From NCBI RefSeq assembly GCF_021869535.1, contig NW_026262734.1, forward strand, positions 92,261,285 to 92,325,284: DNA of 64,000 bases, written 5' to 3'. The DNA is from Mytilus californianus (lineage: Eukaryota; Mollusca; Bivalvia; Mytilida; Mytilidae). Below, one piece after another: positions 1 to 12,772 of this stretch (the first letter of the stretch is position 1; each line of letters starts with the position of its first letter). Below the pieces are notes generated by a model that was not told the DNA's origin, did no database searches, and saw only the letters and a list, made by a program, of their open reading frames with translations. Both the position numbers and the translations under genes were made by a program.

Positions 1-10
1 AAAAAAAATA

Positions 11-222
11 TCAAAATATATCTTCAGTTTTTCGACGCTTATCATTTACTAGGGCGTATATCTTCCTCCCCCTTATTCCATCCCTGTCTTCCCTTTTTTG
101 GTATTGATCCTCCAATACATATAATTCCTTGCCTGATTGCAAAACATGTTCTGTCGTCATCACCACCTCGGGTACCAGTTTTATCATTGATATAACCTCA
201 GAATTAACAAGTTTGCCTTTTA
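11..222 (-). CDS. Candidate 3'-terminal coding exon, unknown gene
   Basis: On the minus strand, an AG at 223-224 is followed by two bases and then 69 open codons ending in TGA at 11-13. The stretch is visibly richer in G+C than its surroundings and reads as a charged, soluble C-terminus (KELYVLEDQYQKRED, then GRKIYALVNDKRRKTEDIF). There is no cysteine cluster or membrane segment. The acceptor's pyrimidine tract is poor, so the exact exon start is uncertain; if right, the exon enters in phase 1. Upstream exons would lie to the right on the minus strand; I saw none. I do not recognise the family. It could also be a fragment of a mobile-element protein. The open frame is seen; exon status is inferred. 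Confidence 0.38.
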
Positions 223-593
223 CTAATTAATTATCATACAGATCTTTCAACACTTTGATATCTAAATATCGAAACTTGATGAAAAATGGAGATAAATATA
301 TCAATAGTTCGTTGTTAATTTGTGATTTGTATCAAGATAATAAGATGTTCTTTGGTGTACTTGCATACTAAATGAGTTGATATGAATCGACTCACAAATA
401 TCGTTGCACTATAATATAAAAACAAAGGATATGGGGTATCCATTCATGACACAAAATCAGTATATGCACAGCAAAAAAACACACAAAAGCAAAGGAACAG
501 CGCTTTTATTGCAGTTCTACATCTGCTGCTATGCTTGCTTATCAATTTTTGGAGATATTTATATATCATTTTGAAACAAAGACAATATTGGAG

Positions 594-615
594 CGTGTGG
601 GTGTGTGTGTGTGTG

Positions 616-657
<42 letters not shown>

Positions 658-666
658 CGAGAGAGT
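594..666. repeat. Compound (GT)n-(GA)n microsatellite
   Basis: A GT run interrupted by GGG passes directly into a GA run with a few GAGC interruptions near its end. Confidence 0.95.
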
Positions 667-849
667 TCATAAAAGAGAATTATAGACTCGGGTGAAAATG
701 TCTATCAAAACTAAGTTCAAGATAGCACAATGTCAACCCATGATTTTGTTTTTGTAGTTTTAAGAACTGAAATACATATATTGATAAATATGTATATACA
801 TAGAGTGTATTTCTAGATCATTTGCATGATTTTTGATGCTAATAGGAAT

Positions 850-873
850 GTCTAGAGGGATGATCCTCTAGAC
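850..873. repeat. Perfect 9-bp hairpin
   Basis: GTCTAGAGG at 850-858 and its exact complement CCTCTAGAC at 865-873 surround a 6-base loop. No neighbouring gene gives it a role; it may be the remnant of a small palindromic element. Confidence 0.6.
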
Positions 874-1844
874 GTCTGGGTTGAGAATTATAATTCTTAA
901 TTCATTTAGTAATTCTTCAAAATATAATATCATCAATTTACCCTTTTATATCCCAGTTAGTAAAATTTCACAAATTTAGCCGCGGTTACCTTTTATGTTA
1001 TAATTAAAGAAAGTACAGCTCGTTAACGTTCTTACGTTAATCCGAGATAGTGGACACGAGTCCGAGGTAGACGGACAAATACTCGTTAGTCTTGTTCTCG
1101 GTTGTCTTACTGCATTTACCTTGATTACGATTTTTGTAAAAACATGGCCAGTCTTGCTTATTAAATTATTATACATTATTAATTGGATTAAAACAACAAA
1201 ATCAAAGTCAGAGGAAATAGTACTTAAAACAATTGTCATACGTGTAAAATTGCTCGCTTTTATTTTTCAAATTTGAGTAGATTGGTTTTTTGTTATGAAA
1301 ATTTAATATAGTAAAGAAGCCACACATCTGTCTGCCAGAGTTTATCTTACCATTTTAGTAAAGAGAAACTTAAAATGCTGTCAAAACATCCCTTCAAATC
1401 ATTTTCCTTTTTTCAAACATTAAGACAGAAAATATTAAAAAAATCTTAACATAAAAAAAAAGAGAAAAAAGAAATAAAAGCTATAAATTAATAAAAAAGT
1501 TATAATAGAAATAATTAAATTATTTACATAAACGATTGAAACAACGAAAATAAAAGATACACGTTCATCGTTCGATAAAATGATTACCAGATTACAGAGA
1601 GTAATATTTGACAGAGAATATAAAAGACCATTTGTTTGCACATAATAGAAAAAAGAGGTTGGAGTTTGATACAGTTCCCTAATTCTTTCTTATATTGTTT
1701 TGTCAAATCTGTAAGGCAAGTAAATACTTTTATTCATTATTTCGTCTTCTTCTTTCTGTTCAGGTCATATATTCGCGTTTTTTAAAATCATAAAAATATC
1801 ACATTTCTAATGTTAAATGTGGTATAACTTGTTCTATTCAATAT

Positions 1845-2165
1845 CTTTCTTTCTGTACGTTTAATTTTATTCTTCACCTTTTATACATTAATTGATTGTT
1901 GTTTGCTTAACGTCCAGTGACAAATAGTTCATTCATATAATCTATTCCATTTCTGTTCGTATAATTTTGGTATTTTCCTTTTATACATTAAAAAATTTAT
2001 TACTTGGTGTATGATTTATGTCCAGTGACAAATATTTCATTCATATTATCTAATAGTATTGCCTGTCTGTTCGTATAATTTTGGTATTTTTCTTTTATAC
2101 ATTAAAACATTTATTACTTGGTATATGCTTTATGTCCAGTGACAAATATTTCATTCATATCCCCA
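1845..2165. repeat. Imperfect tandem repeat, about 108-114 bp period
   Basis: The block containing GTCCAGTGACAAATA recurs at about 1912, 2020 and 2134, each preceded by a TTTTATACATTA segment. The core matches the dispersed 'cgtccagtggcaaa' family seen also at 16.86, 17.29 and 27.97 kb, so this looks like a local tandem expansion of one dispersed repeat. Confidence 0.8.
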
Positions 2166-3216
2166 TCTTCTGCAAACAGATGGCACTGACTTTCAAGATC
2201 GTTTCCTACCATGACCTTGTATTCGAGTCCTATAAACTCTTTGAAAGGATGGCGGTTTCATCCCATATCAATTAGAAATTAATTTCGTGTAATTAAAGCC
2301 TAACGGGTATGTTAAAGGTTCTTTGTAGCGGAGTCAATTACAAAGTGTCCAAGACTTCTAAATTTAATCAATTTAGAATATTGTTATTCATTCAGAAGTT
2401 GTTCCACAAGATATCTTAAATGAAAGGTTCATTACCAAGCGAACTCCAAGAACACTTAACTTGTTTTAATATTAAAGCGGATATGTGTTACTTATTCTAA
2501 ACAATAGCTATTTAAAAAAGTAAAATGATACCAAACTATAACAAGAAATTATAGAAATATAAAAGTCTTAAAATTGCACCAACCTTTTAGATTACACTAC
2601 CATGCATCATTCCGAAAATCAAGAAAAAAAAACAAAACAGAAGTAACAAACTTGCATCATACGCAACAAAGCTGTATAGCCCTGCAATTCTTTATGGTGG
2701 TTTCTTTGATGTTTACATATTACCATCATGACCGATCAAAATGTAGGGATTTTTTTTACTTACAATTAAGAATCGACACATATCTACCTTCAAACATACA
2801 AAATAACTAAACACTTTTAATTTGTTGATAAAAGTTACTGCCATAAAAGGCACAGTACGTTTATCAAAGATAAGTCTTCAGTCTTGACAATGTGATTTAG
2901 TGAAAGAAAGGTAAAAAATGAAAGCCAAAGATTCATAAAAAATCGAGGAGACACATGTATATATATTGCCAAAAGGGGAATGAAAAGAAAACTAAAAAAT
3001 ATTTACGGTCAACGTACGATAATCTGTAATTTTCACATCTTTGTTCTTTGGTCTAAATGGGTATAGTTGACTCATATAGACACTCACACCAATTCTGCTT
3101 ATTTTCATATTAGGGATATAAAGTAACTCTACCTCTAGATAAACATTGCTATTGTAGCTCATTGCTTTTGGTTTTCTAGATTTCAGTCAAACCTTATCCA
3201 TTAGAATATAAAGTAA

Positions 3217-3440
3217 GAAGATGTGGTATGATTGAAAATGAGACAACTAACAAACAGAGACCAAATGACGTAGATATTAGCAACTATAGGTCACCGTATG
3301 GCATTCAACAATGAGCAAACAATGAGCAAACCCTCTACTGCATACCAAGCTTAAAAGGCATCAACACTATGAAAAACGTAAAACAATTCAAACGAGAAAA
3401 CTAACGGGCTGATTTATGTAATTAAAAAAGTATAGTACTT
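3217..3440 (+). repeat. Dispersed repeat family A, copy 1
   Basis: Begins with GATGTGGTATGATTG, continues through 'caatgagcaaa' and ends near 'aacgggctgatttatg'. The same ordered blocks recur at 15.5, 37.3 and 42.0 kb (same strand) and at 5.8, 7.0 and 59.9 kb (opposite strand). Non-coding and short, SINE- or MITE-like; no tRNA-like boxes seen. Confidence 0.8.
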
Positions 3441-3892
3441 AATACACATTTCTACATGAAGAAAGTAAGTTCTAGCAACAGATTTTACGAGTTTAATGTG
3501 CTATATACATTTTAAAAAAGAGACCATTTAACAAGCTTATCTGATATTTGTGACAAATCTAAAAAAAATACACACTTTATATGCAAGTGTTGTATATAGA
3601 ATATGACAGATAATCATGAGAGAGAAAAAAAACATTCGAGTTAGCAGATTTTAACAAAATTTGCATTTTTTTTTACCAGGAACTGAGAAGAGTATAAGTT
3701 TTATATTAAAATTTTGTCTTTGGCAATTCATTATTTCACTATAAGAAATATTTGCTTTCAGTGTTAATAATTATACACATAAACAATTTTTGTCGCTAAC
3801 ATGTTGTAGATTTGAATGTAAAAGATTAAAATTACATTAAATCCGAATACATTTTGAATTAAATAAAATCAGAATATTTTTTTTTATTCTAG

Positions 3893-4063
3893 AAACAAAC
3901 GCATCAGTATTTCAAATACTGTAACATATACTTCACGACAGGAAGCCGTATCAGCGCAAATCATCTGGACATACAAAACCTCCACGAGCTGTTGCGAGCA
4001 TATGGTCGAGCTAAATTATTGAATACCTATCCCGACCACAGCATCAACGTAGTGTTCTATTAA
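3893..4063 (+). CDS. Candidate 3'-terminal coding exon, unknown gene
   Basis: A strong acceptor (T-rich tract then TTCTAG, ending at 3892) is followed immediately by 56 open codons and TAA at 4061-4063. The exon is distinctly more G+C-rich than the DNA around it and reads as a plausible globular C-terminus, including TGSRISANHLDIQNLHELL and ending PDHSINVVFY. A canonical AATAAA lies about 240 bases downstream at 4306-4311, fitting a terminal exon with a short 3' UTR. Upstream exons on the plus strand were not found, so the gene may start outside the window or have small exons I missed. I do not recognise the family; no catalytic motif or membrane segment is visible. The acceptor, open frame and poly(A) signal are seen; the gene is inferred. 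Confidence 0.5.
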   Translation, partial: KQTHQYFKYCNIYFTTGSRISANHLDIQNLHELLRAYGRAKLLNTYPDHSINVVFY

Positions 4064-4305
4064 GCGAGTAATATACCGTTATCATCATATTAACTACCAC
4101 ATGCAGAGAAAAATGATACCATAATTGGTAAAATATTTGCTTTATTGATGAAGATGGCTTTTATTTAGAAGTAGCAACTGATGGCTTTAGAGCATGCACA
4201 AGTGATCCCATTCCGAGAAGAAGGGGTATTTAAAGCTCGGATCATAACTATAAAAATCAATCGTGAGGAAATTTGCCTTTTTTTTAATTGATAAAAATTC
4301 AAAGA

Positions 4306-4311
4306 AATAAA
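4306..4311 (+). terminator. Candidate poly(A) signal AATAAA
   Basis: AATAAA about 240 bases after the stop of the exon at 3893-4063. The region is A-rich, so chance occurrence is possible; its value is positional. Confidence 0.35.
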
Positions 4312-6784
4312 AAAAAACAAAACACCTTCAACTATTTTTCAATATTCGAAGCTTTGTAACCTGTAAGAGTATTTTTTTTTTCACAGAAGTTACGGAAGAA
4401 GTTTATGAAACACGAAAACAATGTGAAATTTGACAACAGATAAAACGGAAGTGATTTAGAAAAAAGTGAAAGTTAGAAAAATATTACAGCACAAAAGCTA
4501 CTTAGAATTTTCGTACTAAGCAAGAAAACTTAAAAGTAAACACGAAATAAAGAAATATGAATGCAAATCTGCAACCTTTTCAGTAATGCTAATTTTATTA
4601 ATTTATGAATAAAATTAAATAATCGTACACTTAGTGCAGAAAAGTCACTTTTGATGCCATAAACTTGTGTAAATTGACCAATTTGAACTTAAATTGTCAT
4701 TTTACTCATATAAGTTGCGATCCAAGACCTTAAGATATTTTAAACATATAAACATCTTTATATATAAAACATTTTGTACTTGAGAAATATCGTTTTTGGT
4801 GAGACATTGTCTCTTATCTAACAATATTGACAAAATTGAAGATTGAAGCTCTTTTACAAAAAGATAAGACAACATATATTAAATGCACATATATGACATA
4901 TTTTTGTCTAATGAATATATTAGGGATATTCGATAGAGTCATAATACTTGTTGATTTTCGAATATTAGTGGACAAATCGGTGGCCTTATAATACATTCTC
5001 AGTTGCCGGAACAACTTCAAATACTGTAGATAAAAGTACAGGATTGTTTAAAAAGAAGAGCATGCAAAACAGTTTTAAGACTTATCTTCCAAACTATTCC
5101 CTTCTTCCTTTTTTGGGGTCATTTTAAAAGAAGAATAAGACTCTTTATTGTTCACATTAAAAAAAAGGGCCCTTGATGGACAGCATGACATTCCATACAC
5201 TCAAACAAACATTACGCTATGATTTTAAAGCACAATTTCACATTGAAATGCAATATTAAATGTTCCTATGACGTTAGAGTGGAAGCTTTTTTAAAACTAT
5301 TTCCAGAATTATCCAGGCCATGCACTCCACAAATAGCTGAATTTACCGCAGAGAACTCAAAATCTTCACGTTTTGATTTTCCTTTTATTTGATAATACAT
5401 CCCATTGTTTCGCTGCTAGATATATTTACCAAACCTAAAGCAATTTCTGAAGATATCATCAAAATCTTCCGTGTGTAAAATTTATTTTCAATACCTGTTG
5501 TACATTAGGACACTGTGAAGGAATTATTGATTATTGATTGCTTAAGAACCACTGGCAATTATTTCATTGTGTATGGAAATACAACTTTATAATTTGGTTG
5601 CATCCTTTGCGCTTTTCTGGATTAACCGTCATCAGGAACTCTTCATCCGAAATTGTTGAAAACCAAGGATGTATGAATTAATAAAAAGCCGTTACTATTT
5701 GAAAAAGATTCAATGAACTTAATCCAAAGAGTATAATATATATGTTATAGATGAGGCCGCTATTTTTCTTGTTTGAATTGCATCACATTTTTCATATCGA
5801 GGCCTTTTATAGCCGACTATACGGTATGTGTTTTTCTCATTGTTGAAGGCCGTACGGTGGCCTATAATTGCTTATATCTACTTCATTTGAAGTCAGGTGG
5901 GTACTAAGTAGTTGTCTCATTGGCAATCATACCAGATCTCCTTATTTTTATATATTAGTTTAATGCAACTTATATGTATATTTTTCCTTAAGTAAAGCTA
6001 GCGAGAATATCAATGAGAAAATCACCATAAAATGGACTTGGTAATGATTATAGATATATGGACATTGAAATGTATGTGTAAAAAATGTCATTATTTGACC
6101 TAGACATCGAGAGAAATAGATTTGGAGTTACACCAAACTTGGCAAAGTAAATTTAATTTCTTGCGATAACATTTACATTTTGTTCGTTACATCTCTCGTC
6201 GTTTTCAGCAAACGTGAAAAATTGACAAGGCTTTTCATCTTTCTTCACCAGAAGTAATATTTCTTTATTACTTTTGCCGTTTTAATATAAAGATAGGTGG
6301 GAACGGCATCGCGCCTTCGATAGAAAAACTGAACACGTCGCATAGACATCGACACGAACGATAGTGTTTAGGGACACGTTCTGGCGTGATGGGAACGCGT
6401 TAATATAGATTTAACCAAATTTGACAGATTCTGTAAAATATACAGATATATAAACGTATATGACCGGACAGAAATTTTATTGGAATTGAAATATAACGGA
6501 TTATTGAAAGATTTGATTAACAAAGGCACGAAAGTACTTGATATATTTTGATCTTACATGCAAGAAACTAATTGTTTTATCACAAAATTTACATATTTGC
6601 AATAAAACATTTGACAGTTCATTATATTCTTATTAAAAATATTCATGCAGTATTTTTTACGATGCTGTAATGCTGTAATGGGTTAAATAATGTAACAGCA
6701 TATATTAAGTTAAAAGTAGAACAAAACTTATCATTGAATGGGAATATGCTCATGTCGTTTTGAGACAAACTAAAAGGCCTTTTA
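4312..6784. other. Gene-free stretch
   Basis: AT-rich DNA with one reverse family A copy near 5.8 kb. A G+C-richer patch at about 6295-6405 (TCGCGCC, ACGTCGC, GAACGCGTT) stands out but gives no convincing exon. Confidence 0.5.
5790..5945 (-). repeat. Dispersed repeat family A, reverse copy
   Basis: Reverse complement of the family A blocks: 'ttctcattgttgaaggccgtacgg' style core, then 'ttgtctcattggcaatcatacc' and a T-rich end. Confidence 0.75.
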
Positions 6785-7010
6785 TAGGAGAGAGGCGAAA
6801 GATACCAAATGGACATTCAAATTCACAAGTAAAAAAAAACTGACAACGCCATGGCTAAAAAAGAAAAAGACTAACAGACAAACAACGGTACACAAAACAC
6901 AACAAATAAAACTAAAGACTGAGCAATACGAACCCCACCAAAAACTTGGGATGAGTGATCTCATGTGCGCCGGAAGGGTAAGCAGATCCTGGAATATCAA
7001 TATATAGCTT
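6785..7010 (-). mobile_element. Solo 3' tail of the Penelope-like element
   Basis: Matches block for block the non-coding DNA following the PLE ORF at 19070-19310 (GGCGAAAGATACCA, CAACGCCATGGC, CGAACCCCACCAAAAAC, GGAAGGGTAAGCAGATCCTG). No coding part remains, as expected of a severely 5'-truncated retroelement insertion. Confidence 0.7.
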
Positions 7011-7147
7011 ACTATATACGATAAGGGTTTTTCATCATTGGTGAAGACCGTATAGTGCCTCATAGTTGTCTGCTTTCTCGTCCTTTGGCCTCTGGTAGAT
7101 ATATAGATGTCTCATTGGCAATCATACCAAAACTCCTTATTTTTATA
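7011..7147 (-). repeat. Dispersed repeat family A, reverse copy
   Basis: Contains TTCATCATTGGTGAAGACCG and CTCATTGGCAATCATACC, the reversed family A core, abutting the PLE tail to its left. Confidence 0.7.
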
Positions 7148-7478
7148 AGGTACTCTGATTTGCTTCTTGTCCCTGAATACATCCTAAGAGTTATTGTGAA
7201 AGAGCCGCAGAAAAAACACAGCCTGTTAAAACACGCATGGTCTGTAATTTCCATGGGGACGGACGTATTCTTTTTTTTTTTAGACTTGTCTCAACTAGTA
7301 TGTTAATGGCGTACATGCAGGACATTTTAATAATGATGTCGCAGTCCTTATCGTTAAAGAATCCCAGGAAAAAGTCCAATTAATTTGAAGATAGAAACTA
7401 AGGATGGTCTTTATAAAATCTTCCAGTATTATCCCATCAACCCCAACTTGTGTAGATAATCTCGTAAAATCTATATAA

Positions 7479-7786
7479 GGGAGCTACCATTTGATTTTTA
7501 GGGGGGGGGGGGGGGCTAGGATGAAATTTGAAAAAAATAGGCAGGACAGGAGTTTTGAGTAAAAAAAAAAAGGCAGGATGAAAAACTTTGCAAAAAAAAA
7601 AGGCAGGATGACAATTTATGTAAAAAAAAGTCAGGATAAACTAAAAAAATAAGGCAGGACCGAATAGAGTGAAAAATAAAAAGGCAGGACAGAGATTATA
7701 ACTATTAAAAAAACGCAGGATAACATTTTTCATCCTAGCCCCCCCCCCCCCCCCCCCCCCCCCATAAAAAGCAAATGGCAGCTCCC
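7479..7786. mobile_element. MITE with poly-G/poly-C terminal inverted repeats and TAA target duplication
   Basis: Left end GGGAGCTACCATTTGATTTT followed by G15 and CTAGGATG; right end is the inverse, CATCCTAG then C25 and AAAAAGCAAATGGCAGCTCCC. TAA flanks both sides (7476-7478 and 7787-7789). The interior is a run of degenerate 'aaggcaggatgaaaa' units. No ORF. A 3-bp TWA duplication is typical of PIF/Harbinger-type elements; that assignment is inferred. The element at 24854-25126 has the same architecture. Confidence 0.8.
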
Positions 7787-8505
7787 TAATTACAGACTAT
7801 GAAGTACAAAACCATCTCCAATGAAGTTAATATTGGTTTAGGTTTTTTTCATGTTAATATTTAGATTAATCACATTAAGATTGGAATCTTTTATCTTGAG
7901 AATGACTATTATAATTTATAACATATCGCTCTGAACACAAAATTCTGTAATATTGGCTACTTGAATAAATAGGAACTCAAGTAATTAATAACTTTTCTCC
8001 GTGGTACAAAAGCAGTCTGATACAATTGATTAAGGAAATTAGTATTTATATAGGTTTCGCCGTATAAAGGCAACCTTCAATTTGTCCTTATGACACATTT
8101 CAAGATTAACTCAGGAAAATGTTAAGACATGTATGTGAATGAGTTGGAAATTCAAATGAATGTTAATTTTTACGTAAATAATTAGAAAATGTATACTTAT
8201 ATCAAGTACACATGTATATAATTAAATTCGTTATAACAAGCAAACGAAGCAGAATATATTTTAATATTTCCCCCTGAAATTATTAATTTCTTGACATATT
8301 GTGATAACGGACGGACTGTAACAGATATATTTTTAACTGACTCACTTTCATTAATAATTTTTCATGTCCATGTCAGTTTCAAATTGACTTCTAACAGTAA
8401 AATTATTCATTAAACTACAATTATATAGTCATCTTATCATTCTTAAATAATAAATAACTGTTCTGGGATTATTTAGTCTCAAATAATTATCCTTCTTTTA
8501 TTCAG

Positions 8506-8597
8506 TCTTCAAACGGGAGGCGGGGCAGCTATCAGTTTCAACAGCGCGTGCCAAATGTCACCATGTCGCGTGCTTAACGGAAGTTCCAAACAATTAA
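8506..8597 (+). CDS. Candidate short terminal coding exon
   Basis: A good acceptor (TTATCCTTCTTTTATTCAG, ending at 8505) precedes two bases, 29 open codons and TAA at 8595-8597. The stretch is much richer in G+C than its neighbours and includes KREAGQLSVSTARAKCHHVAC. No family recognised and no upstream exon found. It is short, so chance cannot be excluded; a CpG-containing regulatory patch is the alternative reading. Confidence 0.25.
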
Positions 8598-9842
8598 ACG
8601 TGTAATGATAACAAAACTGCTGATAAAATATCTGAAACTTAAAATCAGCAAAAATTTACCATGAAAACAGATTTGAATTTCAAATTTTACTTAACAGAAC
8701 AATTATTCAATTAAATGGATGACTTCTTATATTTGCAAGTCAGTGGAAGTCAATTCTGTAAAAAAAAATCTGTTATCTTTCAAGCCACATTTTAAATTAA
8801 CTTTCATCAAGATTGTTTCATGCAAATGTATGTCACTGAATACGGGGGTGAAAATTCTAAGACATGAATTTAGGAGTGGTATCTTTTCAATTGTTTTTCT
8901 GGGACCAATAGATAAATTAGTATATATTATATATTAGTTCGGATTCTTTAGAATCAACGATTCTAAAATTAATCTTTGATTTATTATTAGAATCAAGTCT
9001 TGTGGTGTTTTTTTTTTTATTAGAATCAATGTTTGTTTCCGGATTTCAGTTTTTAATATAATAAGTCTTTATTTACTATAAACGCCTGATAGCTGTTTCA
9101 GTTTTTATAACACGCGTTTTGGAAATCTTTACCCCTCCCCATGGACGCTAGAGACAAAATAATTATGATCACCAATCCTAAAGTGTTTCTTTTTTATGCC
9201 GGATAAAAAGTTTTTTTTATCTACCTTACTGGCGCATTATTCAACTTTATGCAGCTTTAGGTTCCAAGACAAAAGTATTAAAGTATTTGTCTTGTCTCAT
9301 TCCATGTGGTTCAGCCAGCACTAAAAACAACGGTTGACAAGGTTTAATATAGACAAATTTTTCATCCATCTGTTAAATTATAGATAGTTTAAAATAAAAA
9401 TCTACAAAGTAGGACCACGGGAAACATAAATATTGACTCTCACCAGCATTTCATTTCTGAAATACAGATGAAGGTGAAATTTGAAACTAGGAGATATTTG
9501 AACAAAGATAGTAAATTACATTTAGAGTATTTCCTGAAAGCATGCGGGTTGGACATATGCCACAAACTATAGGAGACAGAAAGATGCTGGCAAAATACAT
9601 ACAATTTGGTCTTTGTTATTATATCAGCGCTGACATGGTTTTGTCGACATAAGTTTGGAATAGTATATAATATATGCGTGTTGTTAAAATATACTTTTTC
9701 ACTCATTTTGGTCTTTTGGAAAATGTTGTTTGTGCTGTATTTAGACCCCTCTACCAAGAAATTTGTTTTGCATGTACACGTATAAAAATTGCGGTTTTTA
9801 TCCAACGCAATCATAGGTTTGAACGTTGTTTTCAATTTAGAC

Positions 9843-9873
<31 letters not shown>

Positions 9874-11299
9874 TTTATTCTCGTAAACCAAAGTACAATG
9901 GTATAGAGACATACACAAATAAATTAACATACATAGTAGAAAATGTAAATCAAAATGTAAAGTAAAGACAAAGTGGTTACCGAGAAGATTCTAGGCGTTC
10001 GATAATTATTTGTACAAAGTTGCACAATTTGTTTAGTTCAGATGGGTTTTTGCGTTTCAAAAAAGCTTGAAATTTTAAAACAAAGGACATACAACTCGGA
10101 GAACGTTAAAATGTGGTATGAAAACATACGTTAACACCAATGACAAATGTTTTTAGTTTAGGAACACATGTCCTGATTGTAGAAACTGGACTAACACGTA
10201 GGAATTCTTATTTTAAGTCTACATTGATATTAATAAATATCTAGACTGTTTCAACCTTCATGAAGCCAAAACATATTATATCTATAAATATTTCAATTGT
10301 GAGAAGCAAGTTTATTTTGGATTTCTTTTTTGTGTATTTTATTTTCGAATCTTTGAGTACGGAAAGTATACTATCGATCTTAGAACCTTTCTTACTTTTG
10401 CCCCGATGACAATTTGTGTAATCAAAATCTTGGTCTTCTTGTGATTGTCGATGGAACCCCCAGCTAAAAATCAAATTCAACAGTTTCATGTGGCCTTATA
10501 TTTTTCTTAGCATCAAATATACCTTTAAATAAACCCTTTATTCAAATTATGAAAACAATTGACCAAAATAAACAAACATTAATTAAAAGAAGATTAATAT
10601 TACATAAATAATTCAAAAAGTGTTTTGTCAATTATATCGTCTTTTGAAAAATTGTTCTCATCGATAAAATCTTAGGATCCTATTTACAATGACATAAAAT
10701 GCTTAAGAAATCATTGCAACTTAATGCCAAAACAAAATATCCATTTCTACATTCGGAAATTTACATTAAGGCGTGTTCATATCATTCATATTTGGATGTT
10801 AATTATAACGGAAGGTGCTAATTTCAACTGAAATTTAATTATTTTCTTTTATAGATTTCAGATATGATATGTTTAATCAAAAGTTAAATGTTCTGCCGCA
10901 GGGAACTGCTTTCTAATTTTCACACTTTCCGTTTTTCTTTTATCCGGGGTGTTAAATAGGGGATCATTAGGGAAGTAGTTTGAAAAATGCATTCGTTTCG
11001 AGAACTATTTGCCGGTATTCTAGTATATAGCGTCACAATTTAAACTTTCAATTACTCGTAGGTATGCTGAAAATAAATTTTTCACTCTGAATGGTGTTCC
11101 TTTTCTTATGTTTCAAATAAAAAAAGAGGTATGTGAGGAACAAATTTTGAACAGCCAACCTAAGAAATTTCAATCATTCTTATCCTTCAATGAAAAAAAA
11201 AGATACAGAGAAAATTAAGTCAAATTTGACAATCTAAGGCTGATTAAGATGTTCTTTTATATGCCTTTTCAGTTTTAAGCCACACCAAACATTGGTATA

Positions 11300-11425
11300 A
11301 TGGCGTCCGTAATTTTTTTTCGAAAGAATGACTTTAACATAACAAATAGGAAACCACGGTATCATAGCATTCTTGTACGAAGTAACCTTCTATCAAGGAA
11401 ATCGTGAAGCAAACATGTACATGTA
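11300..11425 (-). pseudogene. PLE reverse-transcriptase C-terminal scrap
   Basis: Aligns by eye with the end of the PLE ORF at 19430-19565: shared blocks include TGGCGTCCGTAA, GAATGACTT and CTATCAAGGAAATC. Frame is broken. A 5'-truncated, 3'-eroded insertion. Confidence 0.6.
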
Positions 11426-12672
11426 GGAACAGGAAACTCTGTTACGACAATAACTTAAACAGTTACTTTAGCTGTTTTATTTACTCCAAAAGAAACATGG
11501 GCATGAAATCTAACTGTTCCTGAAACCTAGCGGAATTAGAATATGAAAGAGCATGTCTTTACACCCTTTTCCCATAATTTTACAGAGAAAGACCAAATGT
11601 ATTCAGTACATCTTCCAATGGAATTTTTTCTTTTTAACTTGGTTAATAATGTCCTTTTCATTCATTTCTTAGATAAACTAATCGAACTTGCAAAATAAAT
11701 AAAAAAATTCAAAATTTGAAGAATTGAGTATTATTTGTAAAGAGGTCACATGCCAAGAAATATTATATAATATTGTAACCGCCTCAAGCACACAGCTGTG
11801 ATACTGCATATTTGAATGAAATTTAAGGACTTTTTTAAAAGGCTTCTGTGTGAAATTATTTTTAATAAAATAGGTCCAACCGCTTGGTTACTATGTGGTT
11901 AATATCATTTCTGCATTTCTTCTTCAAATTTTCATAATTGTTGTTTTTCTAAGTATGCATCCCATGTATTGCCTCCTCCTGATTTCCTCGCGGATGAAAT
12001 ATGAAGTGTTATCCAACATGTCTATGGTATTATAAAAATGAGTGAAAATTGATACAGATAAGATTTTCTTGAACAATTTGGTATTCTTATTGCCGTTAGC
12101 AGAACTGTTTAAACCAATATTTTTCACACTTCCGCAGCGTTTTGAGATGTTCACGCGATTTGACCACGTGGACGTGATTTTACCGAGTAAAAGGGACAAA
12201 ATTGACAGAAACCATCGATAATGAAGTGTTTGAATCGTAAGTGCTAAGCACCTACATTTTCTTCCAAATATAAATCAAGGCTTGTTTTAGTTGTAGATAA
12301 GCAAACACTATAACTGTTTTGGATTGGCTCATAATATATATTTCGCTGAAATCAGAAGAATAACTGTCTTGTAGTTGAAGGAATCGCAATAAAATATAAA
12401 GAGTTCCTATTGTTAAAAAACCCAATTGTTATTATAAAATACACGTTTGACTTTATGTTTACACCAATTTGGTACAAATTTTGGTTTTGATAATAATACT
12501 AGTATCCTATTTTAAATTGAGTTTTTAGGTGTCATGATATTATTCCTACCAACTAAAGTTGGATATACGTGTCCTGGGACAAGATGATTGCTGTTGATAA
12601 CTTTACAGAGTTTTTCTTATTCCATGGACATCACTTTAAAAGCTATTTTGAATTTTAATTATTTCTTAATAA

Positions 12673-12772
12673 ATTTTTAACCTTTATATAAATGCATTCG
12701 TAACATTTCCCCTTTTTCATGTCTTTTTAACCTTTATATGAAAGTATTCGTAACATTTCCCCCTTCCATGTC
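12673..12772. repeat. Tandem duplication, two 50-bp units
   Basis: TTTTTAACCTTTATAT...ATTCGTAACATTTCCCC occurs twice, 50 bases apart, with few differences. Confidence 0.8.

Larger units (their letters stand above)
223..3216. other. Gene-free stretch with simple repeats
   Basis: AT-rich DNA with no supportable exon. It holds a microsatellite, a short perfect hairpin and an imperfect tandem repeat, each listed separately. Open frames here are short, A/T-homopolymer driven and overlap on both strands. Confidence 0.6.

Noticed and set aside
9440-9835. 131-codon minus-strand open frame
   Set aside because: AT-driven composition, opposed by an overlapping plus-strand frame, no domain, no splice sites and no G+C rise.
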